A stretch of 64,000 nucleotides of DNA from positions 62,001 through 126,000 of the forward strand of contig JBQMYD010000006.1 in assembly GCA_052173655.1 (NCBI GenBank). The letters run 5' to 3'. The position numbers and the translations under genes were made by a program. The notes below the pieces were generated by a model, which worked only from the letters and a program-made list of their open reading frames with translations, was not told the DNA's origin and searched no databases. Of this stretch, positions 7,274-16,632 are shown piece by piece. Source of the DNA: RGIG9060 sp052173655 (GTDB lineage Bacteria > Spirochaetota > Spirochaetia > Treponematales > Treponemataceae). The first letter of the stretch is position 1. Each line of letters starts with the position of its first letter.

Positions 7274-9106
7274 ATGCAGAATATTCATAGACCTGTAAGA
7301 ATTTTATCGTCGGAAGTTGCAAGAAAAATAGCTGCAGGTGAAGTTATTGATAGACCCAATGCCATAGTTAGAGAGCTTTTGGACAATGCAGTAGATTCAG
7401 GGGCATCTTATATTTCGTTGGAAATTGAAGGTGGCGGAATTGAAAAAATCCGTGTTACTGACGACGGTTGCGGCATGACAAAAGAAGATTTACAATCCAG
7501 TATTTTACCTCATGCAACAAGCAAGATTATAAGTGAACAGGATTTACTTTCTTTAGATACACTAGGGTTTAGAGGAGAAGCTCTAGCTTCAATTGCAGCT
7601 GTCAGTCGTCTTGAAATAAGTTCTCGAAGAGAAAATCAAACCGCATGGAAATTGGAGGCACAGCTTACATGCGACAATATTTTAACCCCATGTTCTCTTG
7701 ACAAAGGAACCGTTGTAGAATCAAAAGCTGTTTTTGAAAATTTTCCGGCAAGACGAGTTTTTTTAAAAAGAGCAGGAACAGAAGGCAATCTATGCAAACA
7801 AACATTCATAGAAAAAGCTCTTTCATACCCCAAAATTAATTTTAAGTTTTTTACCGATAAAAAATTAAGAATGGATTTACCTGCGACTGAAAGCAAAATT
7901 CAACGCCTAATTCAAGCCTTAGAACTCATAGAAGACGAAAAACTTTTCCACTGTATACAAGCACAAGATACAGAAAATATGATGTGGGATTTTGATCTTA
8001 TAATAGGCGATAACTCAATATACAGAAACGACAAAAAAAATATTCATATTTTTGTAAACGGAAGAAAAATTTCCGAATACTCTCTTGTCCAAGCAATCGA
8101 ATATGGCGTTCAAGGAAGCTTTCCAAACGGAACACATCCTATTGCATGTCTTTTTCTTAGAATTGATCCTAAACTTGTAGATTTTAATATTCATCCTGCA
8201 AAAAAAGAGGCACGCTTTAAGGATTTATCAGTAATTCACCATGCAATAAGCAGCAGAACCAGAAGTGAATTTTTAGTAGTAAACAAAAAAGAAATGTTTG
8301 ATTCTACTGAATTTAGAACAGAAAAATCTGACTTTTTTAAAGAATTTGATTTTGATGAAAAACTTAGCGAAAATCAAAATTCTAAAATTTCACAAAATCC
8401 TAATAATTCTTTTTCAAAAATTCAAAATCTTGAATCTGAACAAGAAAAAAACGAAAATTTTATACCCGAGCAAAACTTTTTTACTTCAAAAAAAAGTTAT
8501 AATAATTTTTCTTCAGTTTGTAAAATTTCTGAAAATAATGACAAAATCAACTACAAAGATGAATATGATTTTAAGTATCTTGGAAGTGCTTTTAATGTTT
8601 TTTTATTTGCAGAAAAAGATCAAAAAGTTTTTGTCATAGATCAACATGCAGGGCACGAACGCATTCTTTACGAACAACTTATGAAAAATTCAGGGCAAAA
8701 GCAGCCATTATTATTTCCTTACGAAATAATTCCTGAAACTGAAGAACAGTCTTCATACCTTGATTCGATTCAAGAACAGATGGATATGGCAGGATTTTCC
8801 GTTGAAAAAACTCAAAAAAATACTTGGCTTATAACTTCCGTACCCATAAAATGGCAAGGAACAAAGCAAGACTTAACGGAAGCTGTTTTTGAAAAGCACT
8901 ACAAACCAAATGAATTTATGCATCATTTTTTAGCAACCTGTGCATGCAAGGCTGCCATAAAAGAAGGGCATTATCTTGATTGTGAAAGTGCAAAAAAACT
9001 TATAAAAAACATATTTGAACTTACAGATCCGCACTGCCCACATGGAAGACCGATATGGTTTATTTTAAGTAGAGAAGAAATGTACCAAAGAGTAAAACGT
9101 ACATAA
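7274..9106 (+). CDS. mutL: DNA mismatch repair protein MutL
   Basis: A 610-residue MutL. The N-terminal GHKL ATPase has its motifs in order: ELLDNAVDSGAS (motif I), DDGCGM (II), ATSKI and GFRGEALASI (III). The transducer domain follows (FVNGRKI, DFNIHPAKKEARF). A low-complexity, Asn/Lys/Glu-rich linker occupies about residues 345-420. The C-terminal domain keeps the endonuclease motif DQHAGHERILYE and the metal-site partners ACKAAIKEGHYL and CPHGRP. It should therefore be a nicking MutL of the type found in bacteria without MutH. No mutS is in the window. The ATG at 7274 begins directly after the xseB stop. The gene ends 17 bases from a convergent gene with no terminator between them. Confidence 0.96.
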   Translation: MQNIHRPVRILSSEVARKIAAGEVIDRPNAIVRELLDNAVDSGASYISLEIEGGGIEKIRVTDDGCGMTKEDLQSSILPHATSKIISEQDLLSLDTLGFRGEALASIAAVSRLEISSRRENQTAWKLEAQLTCDNILTPCSLDKGTVVESKAVFENFPARRVFLKRAGTEGNLCKQTFIEKALSYPKINFKFFTDKKLRMDLPATESKIQRLIQALELIEDEKLFHCIQAQDTENMMWDFDLIIGDNSIYRNDKKNIHIFVNGRKISEYSLVQAIEYGVQGSFPNGTHPIACLFLRIDPKLVDFNIHPAKKEARFKDLSVIHHAISSRTRSEFLVVNKKEMFDSTEFRTEKSDFFKEFDFDEKLSENQNSKISQNPNNSFSKIQNLESEQEKNENFIPEQNFFTSKKSYNNFSSVCKISENNDKINYKDEYDFKYLGSAFNVFLFAEKDQKVFVIDQHAGHERILYEQLMKNSGQKQPLLFPYEIIPETEEQSSYLDSIQEQMDMAGFSVEKTQKNTWLITSVPIKWQGTKQDLTEAVFEKHYKPNEFMHHFLATCACKAAIKEGHYLDCESAKKLIKNIFELTDPHCPHGRPIWFILSREEMYQRVKRT

Positions 9107-9123
9107 AAAAATCGTTTTTACTT

Positions 9124-12100
9124 TTAACGCAGTTGATTTAACAAATCTTCTATCTCAAGTTGCCTATAAGACGGAAAGTTTTTTTGGATATATACAAGAT
9201 AATATTGTGCCTGTTCCAAATCTTTTTGTGCAATACACACTTTTGCAATTTCGTAGTAATTATCGCAATTTGTTTTGTCAAATTCGATAAGTTCCAGCAT
9301 TAAATCTTTTGCTTTTTGATATTCTTTACATCCTGCATAACTTTTTGCGAGATTTCGTTTTACAAGTAAGTTAGCGGGTTCCAATTTCAAAGCTGAAATA
9401 TAATAAGGAATTGCATTCTCATAATCCATTTCAATCCAAAAGCAACTTGCAAGATTATTTACAGCTTCAAAGCTGTTGGGATCTGCTTGAAATGCATTTT
9501 TAAGATACGGCATTGCCTTTTTTGCATCCTGTAAATCAATAAAAATCTTTCCCATATTTATATTTGTTTTTACATGATTAGGCTCTTTATTCAACACTCT
9601 CGAATACACCTTTACAGCTTCGGAAATATCATTTTTTTCTTCCAGTAAAAGAGCATAATTATACAAGTAAGTTACGTTATTTGTTTCTAAATCACAAGCT
9701 GTTTTTGCATAAACCAAAGCCTGATCTTTTTCTCCTAGTAAATAAAGTGTTGTAGAAAGATTATAATTTGTTTTTGCATCAGAATTGCTAAGTTTTAAGG
9801 CTTTTTCAAAACATGTTTTTGCCTTTTCAATATTTTCAGCTTTCATGTACAAAATTCCTAACTCAGTTAGAGCATTGAAATTAGAAGGCTTTACAGTCAA
9901 AAGATATTCATACCCTGCAATTGAATTTTTCATTTGTCCTTTCAGCATTAGAAGTCTAGCTTTCTCAAGTAATGCAAGTTCATAATCCGGACGCAATAGA
10001 ATAGCTTGTTCAACAGAAGCCAACGCTCCGTCAAAATCAGACAAAGCCTTTTGACAAAGTGATAAATTATAAAAACCTTGTTCAAAATCCTTTTTTAAAT
10101 TACAAACTTCAAAAAAAGAATCTTTCGCATTGGAATAAAGCTTTTGAAGATATTGAACCTTTCCCAGTTCATAAAAATATTTATAATTTGAAGAGTCATA
10201 TTTTACAGCTTGAGAAAGTGAAGAATAGGCTTTTACATAATTTTCAGAATTTGCAGCATTTTTTCCTTCTTCATAAAAATTTAAAGCTGTAGCCTTATTT
10301 TTTTGTTCTCTTAAAATTCTATTTTCTTCTTGGTCTTCACTTTGTTTTTGACTAAATTCAGAATCTTTTGAAGATTTTTCATCTAAAAAATCTTTTTCTA
10401 CGATTTTTTTAGATTTTTTTTCAGAAAGCTTTTTTGAAGAACTATCTTCCGGCTGATTTTTATCCGATTTTTTTAATTCGTTTTCACTCTTCACTCGCTG
10501 TTCCGTTTTTTTTATATCTTTGGAAGTATTTTTTTCTATAGGATTTTCCAAAACCGAAAAACTATCTTTTTCTACAGAATTTTCCGTTTTTAAAAGTTTT
10601 TCTTCTAAAATTCTATTTTCTTCAGCCTCTTTTCGAATAGTATCAATATTTTCAACAGTTTTTTTTGTATTTTGTTTTATTTTTTCTGCAAGTTTTCTGT
10701 CATTTTTAGACTGTTCTATCAATTTTTTAGAAATTTCAGCATAGTTTCCCGAGTTTTCTTTGACGGCAATCATTTGATCTGAAAAAATTACACTTCCGTC
10801 AGGTTTTATAGATGTTCCGTCCGGGAGAACTACGGTATCATCTTCAAAAACCACTGTTCCATCTTCAAAAATTACTTCTCCGTTATCTTTTACAATTGTT
10901 CCGCCATTCAAAACTACAGTACCGTCAGGTTTTGCAATACAACCGTCATCATACATTATCAATCCATCAGGCAAAATTTTTACATTACCGGAATTTCTAG
11001 CAGGTACTAAATTCTCTGCATTGCTTGATGATTTTTTTGTATTTAATGAATTTGCATTAGAATTTTCAGATGTTTTAAAGAAATTAAAAGGATTATCTGC
11101 TTTTTCATCCGGTATTTGATCGTTTTGTTCCGATTGCCAGTCCGATCTGCTTGCAGGATTTGCCTTACCGGCACTGTCAAGTTCTTTTTTTTGTTCAAGT
11201 TCTTTTTTCACTGCATTTTCACGTTTAATATCGGCATCATTTCTCAGGTTTTCGGCATCAAGTTGCAACTCTTGTGCAATACTTTTTTGTTTTTCTGCAT
11301 TTTTTCTTTCGCTTTCGGCAAAAAGTCTTTCGTTTTCAGAGTTTTTTATTTGAACTCGCCCTTTTTCTTCCTTATCCGCGTATTCTTCTGTTAATTTTTC
11401 AGAATCTTTTAAAAAGTTTTTTGCCTCATCTCTTAGTTTTTCAGCATCTTTTGAATCACTTTTAGCTTGACTTCTCAGTTTCTCTCCTGAGTTTTTTTCA
11501 TCTTCCAAGATTTTTCTATCTGTCAATGAATTTTTTACAAAATTTTCCGCCTTATTTTTGTAATTATTCGTTAGCGTGTCTTTTTTTTCTAAAACAGTTC
11601 CGTCAGCCAATATAACATCACCATTGCTACTAACCTCGGTACCGTCCGACATAGTTACCGAATTTTCAGGTTTTACGGAAACTCCATCCGGATATACAAC
11701 TGTTTTATCTGTTTTTATTATTGTGCCATTAGGCTTTATTACAGTGTTATCGCTTTTTAAAATAGTGCCGTCGGATTTTACAACCGTTCCGTCAGCATTT
11801 ATTTTTTCCCCTCTAGAGGTTAATACCGTTCCGTCAGCAAAAATCTTCGTATCATTAGGTTTTATGACAGTACCGTCTTTAAATACAGCCGTAGAATCGT
11901 TTTTTATAATCGTATCATCTGCGGTTTTTATAGTACCGTCTGAAAAAACAATAGAACCGTCTTTTTTTAAAACAATATTTTCAGGCAAAAGCATGGTTCC
12001 GTCAGAGCGTATTCTTGTTCCGTCTTTTAAAAGAACGGTCCCGTCAGCAAAAATTTTTTCTCCAGATGGACTTTCTACGGTTCCGTCGTTATAAGTTTTT

Positions 12101-12486
12101 GTACCATCACTATTTATAACAGTTCCATCAGAAAGCGTTGTACCACCTTTTTTACTTACAACTGATTTATCAGAATTCACCGCAGTTTTGTCGGAAAATC
12201 TTACATAACCGTCCTTACGCAATATAGTTCCGTCAGATTTGATAACCGTATTATCCAAAAAGACTATAGTTCCATCTACAAAAATAACAGTACCGTCAGG
12301 TTTTACGATTGTTCCATCATCTAATATTTGTATTTTTTCAAGTTGACTGATTTTTTTTCTGCCGTTATTGTTTTTAGCTTCGTCAAAGCATCCTCTAACC
12401 ATTATTATAATAAAAAATATTATACATCCAACCACAATTGTTAGCGGAATCCAAATTTTTTTAGTCCAATTCCGAGTTGTATTCAT
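9124..12486 (-). CDS. Membrane-anchored DGT-heptad repeat / coiled-coil / TPR protein
   Basis: A 1120-residue protein with four visible parts. (1) A short cytoplasmic head and one membrane helix at about residues 13-31 (IPLTIVVGCIIFFIIIMV). (2) From residue 57 to about 301, 35 consecutive seven-residue repeats with consensus DGTVhxS, where h is hydrophobic; nine more copies follow near residues 507-569. (3) Long charged helical stretches rich in Lys/Glu (roughly 305-440 and 575-740), probably coiled coil. (4) At least eight tetratricopeptide repeats from about 745 to the end (YEEGKNAANSENYVKAYSSL is the first). The regular repeat suggests a beta-rich rod or solenoid outside the membrane with TPRs for protein binding (inference). 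It overlaps the upstream TPR gene by 26 bases, so both are one operon. Function is unknown. Confidence 0.85.
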   Translation of the reverse strand: MNTTRNWTKKIWIPLTIVVGCIIFFIIIMVRGCFDEAKNNNGRKKISQLEKIQILDDGTIVKPDGTVIFVDGTIVFLDNTVIKSDGTILRKDGYVRFSDKTAVNSDKSVVSKKGGTTLSDGTVINSDGTKTYNDGTVESPSGEKIFADGTVLLKDGTRIRSDGTMLLPENIVLKKDGSIVFSDGTIKTADDTIIKNDSTAVFKDGTVIKPNDTKIFADGTVLTSRGEKINADGTVVKSDGTILKSDNTVIKPNGTIIKTDKTVVYPDGVSVKPENSVTMSDGTEVSSNGDVILADGTVLEKKDTLTNNYKNKAENFVKNSLTDRKILEDEKNSGEKLRSQAKSDSKDAEKLRDEAKNFLKDSEKLTEEYADKEEKGRVQIKNSENERLFAESERKNAEKQKSIAQELQLDAENLRNDADIKRENAVKKELEQKKELDSAGKANPASRSDWQSEQNDQIPDEKADNPFNFFKTSENSNANSLNTKKSSSNAENLVPARNSGNVKILPDGLIMYDDGCIAKPDGTVVLNGGTIVKDNGEVIFEDGTVVFEDDTVVLPDGTSIKPDGSVIFSDQMIAVKENSGNYAEISKKLIEQSKNDRKLAEKIKQNTKKTVENIDTIRKEAEENRILEEKLLKTENSVEKDSFSVLENPIEKNTSKDIKKTEQRVKSENELKKSDKNQPEDSSSKKLSEKKSKKIVEKDFLDEKSSKDSEFSQKQSEDQEENRILREQKNKATALNFYEEGKNAANSENYVKAYSSLSQAVKYDSSNYKYFYELGKVQYLQKLYSNAKDSFFEVCNLKKDFEQGFYNLSLCQKALSDFDGALASVEQAILLRPDYELALLEKARLLMLKGQMKNSIAGYEYLLTVKPSNFNALTELGILYMKAENIEKAKTCFEKALKLSNSDAKTNYNLSTTLYLLGEKDQALVYAKTACDLETNNVTYLYNYALLLEEKNDISEAVKVYSRVLNKEPNHVKTNINMGKIFIDLQDAKKAMPYLKNAFQADPNSFEAVNNLASCFWIEMDYENAIPYYISALKLEPANLLVKRNLAKSYAGCKEYQKAKDLMLELIEFDKTNCDNYYEIAKVCIAQKDLEQAQYYLVYIQKNFPSYRQLEIEDLLNQLR
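10780..10968 (-). repeat. Nine coding heptad repeats (21-bp period), block 2
   Basis: A second block of nine units in the same reading frame (for example DGLIMYD, DGCIAKP, DGTVVLN, DGTSIKP). It is separated from block 1 by a charged, helical linker of about 200 residues. Confidence 0.88.
11584..12318 (-). repeat. 35 coding heptad repeats (21-bp period), block 1
   Basis: Codons 57-301 of the large TPR protein form 35 back-to-back units of seven residues, with the consensus Asp-Gly-Thr-Val-x-x-x and variants such as DNTVIKS and DKTAVNS. The DNA period is 21 bases, but third positions differ, so the repeat is conserved as protein rather than as identical DNA. Confidence 0.9.
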
Positions 12487-13438
12487 ACTCGATTACCCCC
12501 TCGCTACCTGCAGAAAAATTTTCAGAATCGGCTTCTTCTAACGATGCAGATATTTGTTCCAAAAGTTTTTCACGCTTTTCACGTCCCGTTTTCAGCTTTG
12601 ATTCACGTTCAAGATTACTGCCTGATTCATTGACATTTTTACTTTCATATGAAAAATTTTCACCATTGCCTGAATTATTTGAATTATCTAAAAAACGCTC
12701 TCTTTCATTTCCGTAACTTTGACCACTTCCGTAGTTATAACGCGAGCCCTCATTGCCGTATCTCTGATCGCTACCGCTACCGTAATTGTAACGCTTACCG
12801 TCATTTCCGTAACTTTGACCGTCGCTTTCTATAATGATCTGTTCAGCCTTTATGTGTATTTTTTTTTCATCATAAGATTGATTCATAAAATCTTTGTTTT
12901 GATTAGACAACTCCTGATTTAAAATACTTATTAATTTTTCAATATTTTCTTTTTGAGGATTATCGGGCATCAAGTTTAAATACGTTCTATAATCTTCTTC
13001 CGCTTCTTTTAAACGGTTCATTTTTATTCTGGTATTTGCCCTGTTCAAAATAGAAGGAGCAAAAGTTCTGTCAAAAAAAATTGATGAAGTATAATTTTGC
13101 TCTGCAATAGAGAAGCTACCCATTGCAAAGGCGGCGTTTCCTGCATTATAATACAACACGGACTTGTTGGTATCTTCCTGCTCCGTTCCGGATAAAAAGA
13201 TATCCACTGCCTGCTGAAATTTTCCCAGCTTGTAGTATGAAAGACCAAGCAAGTTATAAACGGAAGGATTTGAGGTTTTTTCCTGTATTGCCTTTTCAAA
13301 TAACGGGATTGCCTTTGAGGGGCGATTTTCCCTAAAATATATTTCGCCTTCCGAATATGAATCGCAAAATGCAATTGAAAGTGCGGTAAAAAATAAAACA
13401 ACACAAGTGATAAGATGTTTGTTCATTGAAATTTTCAA
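12461..13438 (-). CDS. Exported TPR protein with Tyr/Gly-rich tail
   Basis: A 325-residue exported protein. The start is a TTG at 13438 with AAGGAG seven bases upstream; the in-frame ATG four codons later is too far from that site. A signal peptide follows (HLITCVVLFFTALSIAFCDS). Residues 30-155 hold three to four TPRs (YSEGEIYFRENRPSKAIPLF, YNLLGLSYYKLGKFQQAVDI). A low-complexity segment near residues 200-245 repeats units such as QSYGNDGKRYNYGSG. A charged helical tail ends the protein. It lies immediately upstream of the DGT-repeat TPR gene and overlaps it by 26 bases, so the two probably act together in the envelope. The function is not recognised. Confidence 0.8.
   Translation of the reverse strand: MKISMNKHLITCVVLFFTALSIAFCDSYSEGEIYFRENRPSKAIPLFEKAIQEKTSNPSVYNLLGLSYYKLGKFQQAVDIFLSGTEQEDTNKSVLYYNAGNAAFAMGSFSIAEQNYTSSIFFDRTFAPSILNRANTRIKMNRLKEAEEDYRTYLNLMPDNPQKENIEKLISILNQELSNQNKDFMNQSYDEKKIHIKAEQIIIESDGQSYGNDGKRYNYGSGSDQRYGNEGSRYNYGSGQSYGNERERFLDNSNNSGNGENFSYESKNVNESGSNLERESKLKTGREKREKLLEQISASLEEADSENFSAGSEGVIEYEYNSELD
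12706..12820 (-). repeat. Tandem Tyr/Gly-rich coding repeat
   Basis: A perfect 19-base direct repeat (positions 12706-12724 and 12802-12820) brackets a degenerate middle unit. It encodes copies of YGNxGxRYNYGSG in the TPR protein. The near-identical DNA suggests recent expansion, unlike the older DGT heptads next door. Confidence 0.8.
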
Positions 13439-13455
13439 AACAAATCTCCTTTATT
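13426..13455 (+). promoter_or_regulatory. Candidate promoter of the membrane TPR gene
   Basis: -35 TTGAAA (13426-13431), 18-base spacer, -10 TTTATT (13450-13455). Transcription would start near 13462, leaving a short leader with AAGGGG eight bases before the ATG at 13481. The -10 is weak. Confidence 0.35.
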
Positions 13456-13480
13456 GCTTAATTTTTAAGGGGTATCCGGC

Positions 13481-14845
13481 ATGATGGCTATTATATTAAT
13501 TTGTGCAACTCTTGTAACAATCGGTTTTCTTATTTTCATCGTTGTAAAATCCGTAGTGGTTCCTAAACAGCTATCCGGAATAAAAAAACTTATAAAACAA
13601 GGAAAAACCACCGCGGCAATCAAGGCTGCAAAGATGATGATAGCAAAAAAACCTAACGATTTCAAGGCACACTATGCTCTGGCACAGGCGTATTTGGCTG
13701 AAAAAAAACCGGAGCTTGCACTCATGGAATTAAAAATCGTAAATCAAAATGCAATTTTTGATGACGGGGATGTAAATGAAATTGAATTTCGTAAGCAAAT
13801 CGGACAACTTTATACAAAGTTCAATCAACCGGAAGAAGCACTAAAAGAATATCTTTTGCTTACAAAACTTGAACCGAACAATCATGAAAACTACTTGAAT
13901 TGTGCAAAAATTTTTGAACAAAGAAACAAACCTGAACATGCAATGTCTTATTACCAAAGAACAATAAAATTAAGCCCAAGAAATGTAACGGCACATGCAG
14001 CATTAGCACTTATTTTTTACAGAGGAAAAAATATTCAAGAAGCGAAACGAGAAATAGATCTTGCAATCAGATTGAGTCCGGAAACTTTTTCTTCATACTA
14101 TTATCTGGGAAAAATTCTAAAAGACAGTAAAGATTATTCAGCAGCTGTTAATGCCTTTGAAAAAGCCATAAGAGATCCCGAATATAGAACAAAATCACTA
14201 ATCGAGCGAGGTTCATGCTATATTGCCGTAAATGAAATTGAAAGGGCAGCAGCAGAATATGACAGAGCGATAAAATCTTCAAAAAATGAAAATTCTCAGG
14301 AAATTCTGTACGCACGTTATTTTTTAGCATCATGCTTTGAAAAAATGCGAAAAATAGATCAAGCTATTGAACAATGGGAAAAAATCTACGAAAAAAACAA
14401 GTCATTCAAAGACGTAACTGCAAAGCTAAGTGATTACCGTCAAGTACAAACAAGCGATTCTATGAAAGAATATCTTACATCCAGCGCTGAACAATTCGTT
14501 GAAATTTGCAAAAAAATTCTTTTACAAGTTTACAACCTGTCGCCTACAAATATAACACAAACAAAATCCGGCTGCACAATGGTTGCAACTCCGGCAAAGA
14601 GTGATAATTGGATGAATATGCGACAACAAGTTTTTATGCTGATTTTTTTAAGAGATCCTGAAACCGTAGAAGAACCAATTATACGAAAAGCCACAGATGA
14701 ATTGAAGGCAAAAAACATCTTCAAACTTATGGTTTTTACAAGTTCAACTTTTTCAAGCGGTGTAAAAAAATTTGTAGAAAATCGACCCGTAGAGTTATAC
14801 GACAAAGACAAACTGGTGGATATTCTTTCTAAAATAAAATTCTAA
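13481..14845 (+). CDS. Membrane-anchored TPR protein
   Basis: A 454-residue protein. One membrane helix spans residues 2-25 (MAIILICATLVTIGFLIFIV). A basic segment follows, then TPRs from about residue 45 to 290 (AHYALAQAYLAEKKPELALM, NYLNCAKIFEQRNKPEHAMS, YYLGKILKDSKDYSAAVNAF, LIERGSCYIAVNEIERAAAE). The last 120 residues form a separate alpha/beta-looking region with no match I recognise. Two ATGs stand in tandem (13481 and 13484); AAGGGG lies upstream. It is divergent from the other TPR genes and precedes the partner-switch operon by about 100 bases. A scaffold role is inferred from the TPRs alone. Confidence 0.8.
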   Translation: MMAIILICATLVTIGFLIFIVVKSVVVPKQLSGIKKLIKQGKTTAAIKAAKMMIAKKPNDFKAHYALAQAYLAEKKPELALMELKIVNQNAIFDDGDVNEIEFRKQIGQLYTKFNQPEEALKEYLLLTKLEPNNHENYLNCAKIFEQRNKPEHAMSYYQRTIKLSPRNVTAHAALALIFYRGKNIQEAKREIDLAIRLSPETFSSYYYLGKILKDSKDYSAAVNAFEKAIRDPEYRTKSLIERGSCYIAVNEIERAAAEYDRAIKSSKNENSQEILYARYFLASCFEKMRKIDQAIEQWEKIYEKNKSFKDVTAKLSDYRQVQTSDSMKEYLTSSAEQFVEICKKILLQVYNLSPTNITQTKSGCTMVATPAKSDNWMNMRQQVFMLIFLRDPETVEEPIIRKATDELKAKNIFKLMVFTSSTFSSGVKKFVENRPVELYDKDKLVDILSKIKF

Positions 14846-14892
14846 ACTGGAATTGTTTTTTATTTTTTACGCAAAAACAAAGAAAATTTTAA

Positions 14893-14921
14893 TTGACGAC
14901 AGCAATTTTCAATGTTAGAAT
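14893..14921 (+). promoter_or_regulatory. Promoter of the partner-switch operon
   Basis: -35 TTGACG (14893-14898), 17-base spacer, -10 TAGAAT (14916-14921). Transcription would begin near 14928. The TTG inside the -35 box opens a reading frame in phase with the gene and could be mistaken for its start. Confidence 0.7.
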
Positions 14922-14949
14922 TTATCAAGATGCTTTAAGGAGGCTTACA

Positions 14950-16632
14950 GTGGTAACCATGGGGGTAATTCCTGCAATTTTTTTGATAGTTGCGTCTGCA
15001 TGTGTATTAGCAATCATTGTTTTAAAAGTCGTACTCGCAAAAAAAACCGAAAGTAAATTTGTTATGACCATAATAGGTCTTGCCGTGATGCTTTGCGGTT
15101 TTGTTGTTACGCTTATCATAGGTAAAACTGAAATTCTACTCTACACGGTAGTAGCTTTTTCTCTCTTTGTTCTTATTCAGTCTATTATAGATATTGTAAA
15201 TGCCAAGATTACTTCGGAAGCGGAAGAAGACGACGTTAATTTTTCCGTATTTGAAAAATTAATTTCAGAAAATCAAGATGAACAAGTCATACGAGATATG
15301 GAAAAAGACTTTGTTTCCAATAAGGTTGTTGATCAATTCATCGATTCCGGGAAAGATTATTTTATTCAAGCTGCCGACTCATTTTCCAACGAATCCGGGC
15401 TTTCAAGTCTTTTAAACTATATAAATGCAGACTGGATTGAAAAAACAAATGCTGATGGAGGAGCAATTCTTCTTCTTGATGATTTTGAAGATATTATTTA
15501 TGTAAAATCTTTTGAAGGAATCTTTCCTCCCCCGTACAAACTTCCTGAAGATTTGCCCCACAAAGAAAAAAGAATTCATGCAAGTTTTAAATATGCTCAA
15601 TTTAATCTTGAAGATAATATTTTTGGGCTTGTTGCGAGTTCAGGAAAACCGGAATTGATAGTAGATTCTTCAAATGATTCAAGAATTTTTGAAAACGGGA
15701 GTGAAGATTTCTTAAAACCGGGTTCTTATATTTTTGTTCCTCTAAAATTAAAAGAAACAATTATAGGTGTTATCTGTGTTGCAAGAAAAGCGGAGTCCGA
15801 GCCTTTTACAGAAAAAGAATTTGAAATAGCAAAAGCCCTTTCAATTTTTGCAGGAACCGCTATAAACAGTATTTATTCATTCAATCAAATAAAAGAACAT
15901 TCGGAATTGACAAAAGAATACGATTTGGTATGTGAGCTGCAAAAAAAGTTGCCTCCAAAAAAATTACCGGTAATAGATACTCTTTCCTTGGGCGTGTATT
16001 ACAACACTGCCGAAGGAATTTGCGGAGATTATTACGATATAATTCCGGCACGCAAAGATAGAACGTCCTTTGTCCTTGCAGACGTTGCAGGAAAAGGAAT
16101 GAAGTCCTATACCGTAATGGTAATGCTGAGAGCTATTTTAAGACTTGTTGTAAACACAACAAAGACTGCCGCAACAATTTTGAGCTGGGCAAATAGAGGA
16201 ATTTCAAATGAAAATTCAATCGACCATTTTGCCAGTCTTGCTTTGATAAATTATGACAAGGTAAATAAAAAAATTCAGTTTGCAACAGCAGGAACAACTC
16301 CAATCTATTTTTATAAATCAGAAACAAAAAAGTTTTCAAAAGTTTCGATATTGAGCGAACCTATTGGGGTGGAAAAAACTACTGAATATAAAGATTGCGA
16401 ACTTGACGTTTCTTCCGGAGACATTATTGTAACTTGTTCGGACGGTCTAGTTGAAACTATAAACAACAGCGGAAAAACATACACCGCAAACAGATTAATA
16501 AATTTAATTACTGACAATTGTACTTTATCAGGAAAGGAAATTGCAAATATTGTAAAAGCTGATATAAAGGCCTTTACTGACAATGCACGTCAGCATGACG
16601 ATCAAAGCCTTCTTGTTATTAAAATTCAGTAA
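14950..16632 (+). CDS. RsbU/SpoIIE-type PP2C phosphatase with membrane and GAF domains
   Basis: A 560-residue membrane phosphatase of the partner-switching type. Three membrane helices fill about residues 5-85. A GAF domain spans about 130-315 (GAILLLDDFEDIIYVKSF, FVPLKLKETIIGVICVARKA). The C-terminal PPM/SpoIIE phosphatase spans 330-560 and keeps its metal-binding acids (GDYYDII, LADVAGKGMKSY, CSDGLVE). Such enzymes dephosphorylate a STAS anti-anti-sigma protein in response to a signal. The start is the GTG at 14950, six bases after AGGAGG. A TTG 19 codons upstream is really the -35 of the promoter. STAS and RsbW-like genes follow within 30 bases, so the operon encodes a complete three-part switch. 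The target is not in the window. Confidence 0.92.
   Translation: MVTMGVIPAIFLIVASACVLAIIVLKVVLAKKTESKFVMTIIGLAVMLCGFVVTLIIGKTEILLYTVVAFSLFVLIQSIIDIVNAKITSEAEEDDVNFSVFEKLISENQDEQVIRDMEKDFVSNKVVDQFIDSGKDYFIQAADSFSNESGLSSLLNYINADWIEKTNADGGAILLLDDFEDIIYVKSFEGIFPPPYKLPEDLPHKEKRIHASFKYAQFNLEDNIFGLVASSGKPELIVDSSNDSRIFENGSEDFLKPGSYIFVPLKLKETIIGVICVARKAESEPFTEKEFEIAKALSIFAGTAINSIYSFNQIKEHSELTKEYDLVCELQKKLPPKKLPVIDTLSLGVYYNTAEGICGDYYDIIPARKDRTSFVLADVAGKGMKSYTVMVMLRAILRLVVNTTKTAATILSWANRGISNENSIDHFASLALINYDKVNKKIQFATAGTTPIYFYKSETKKFSKVSILSEPIGVEKTTEYKDCELDVSSGDIIVTCSDGLVETINNSGKTYTANRLINLITDNCTLSGKEIANIVKADIKAFTDNARQHDDQSLLVIKIQ

Noticed and set aside
11576..12094. 172-codon open frame on the plus strand rich in Pro, Ser and Val
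   Set aside because: It is antisense to the DGT repeats. The periodic codons of the repeat keep the opposite strand open; there is no ribosome site or sensible composition.
11584..12318. CRISPR-like regular 21-base periodicity
   Set aside because: The period is conserved at the protein level only, units are contiguous with no spacers, and they lie in a long coding frame.
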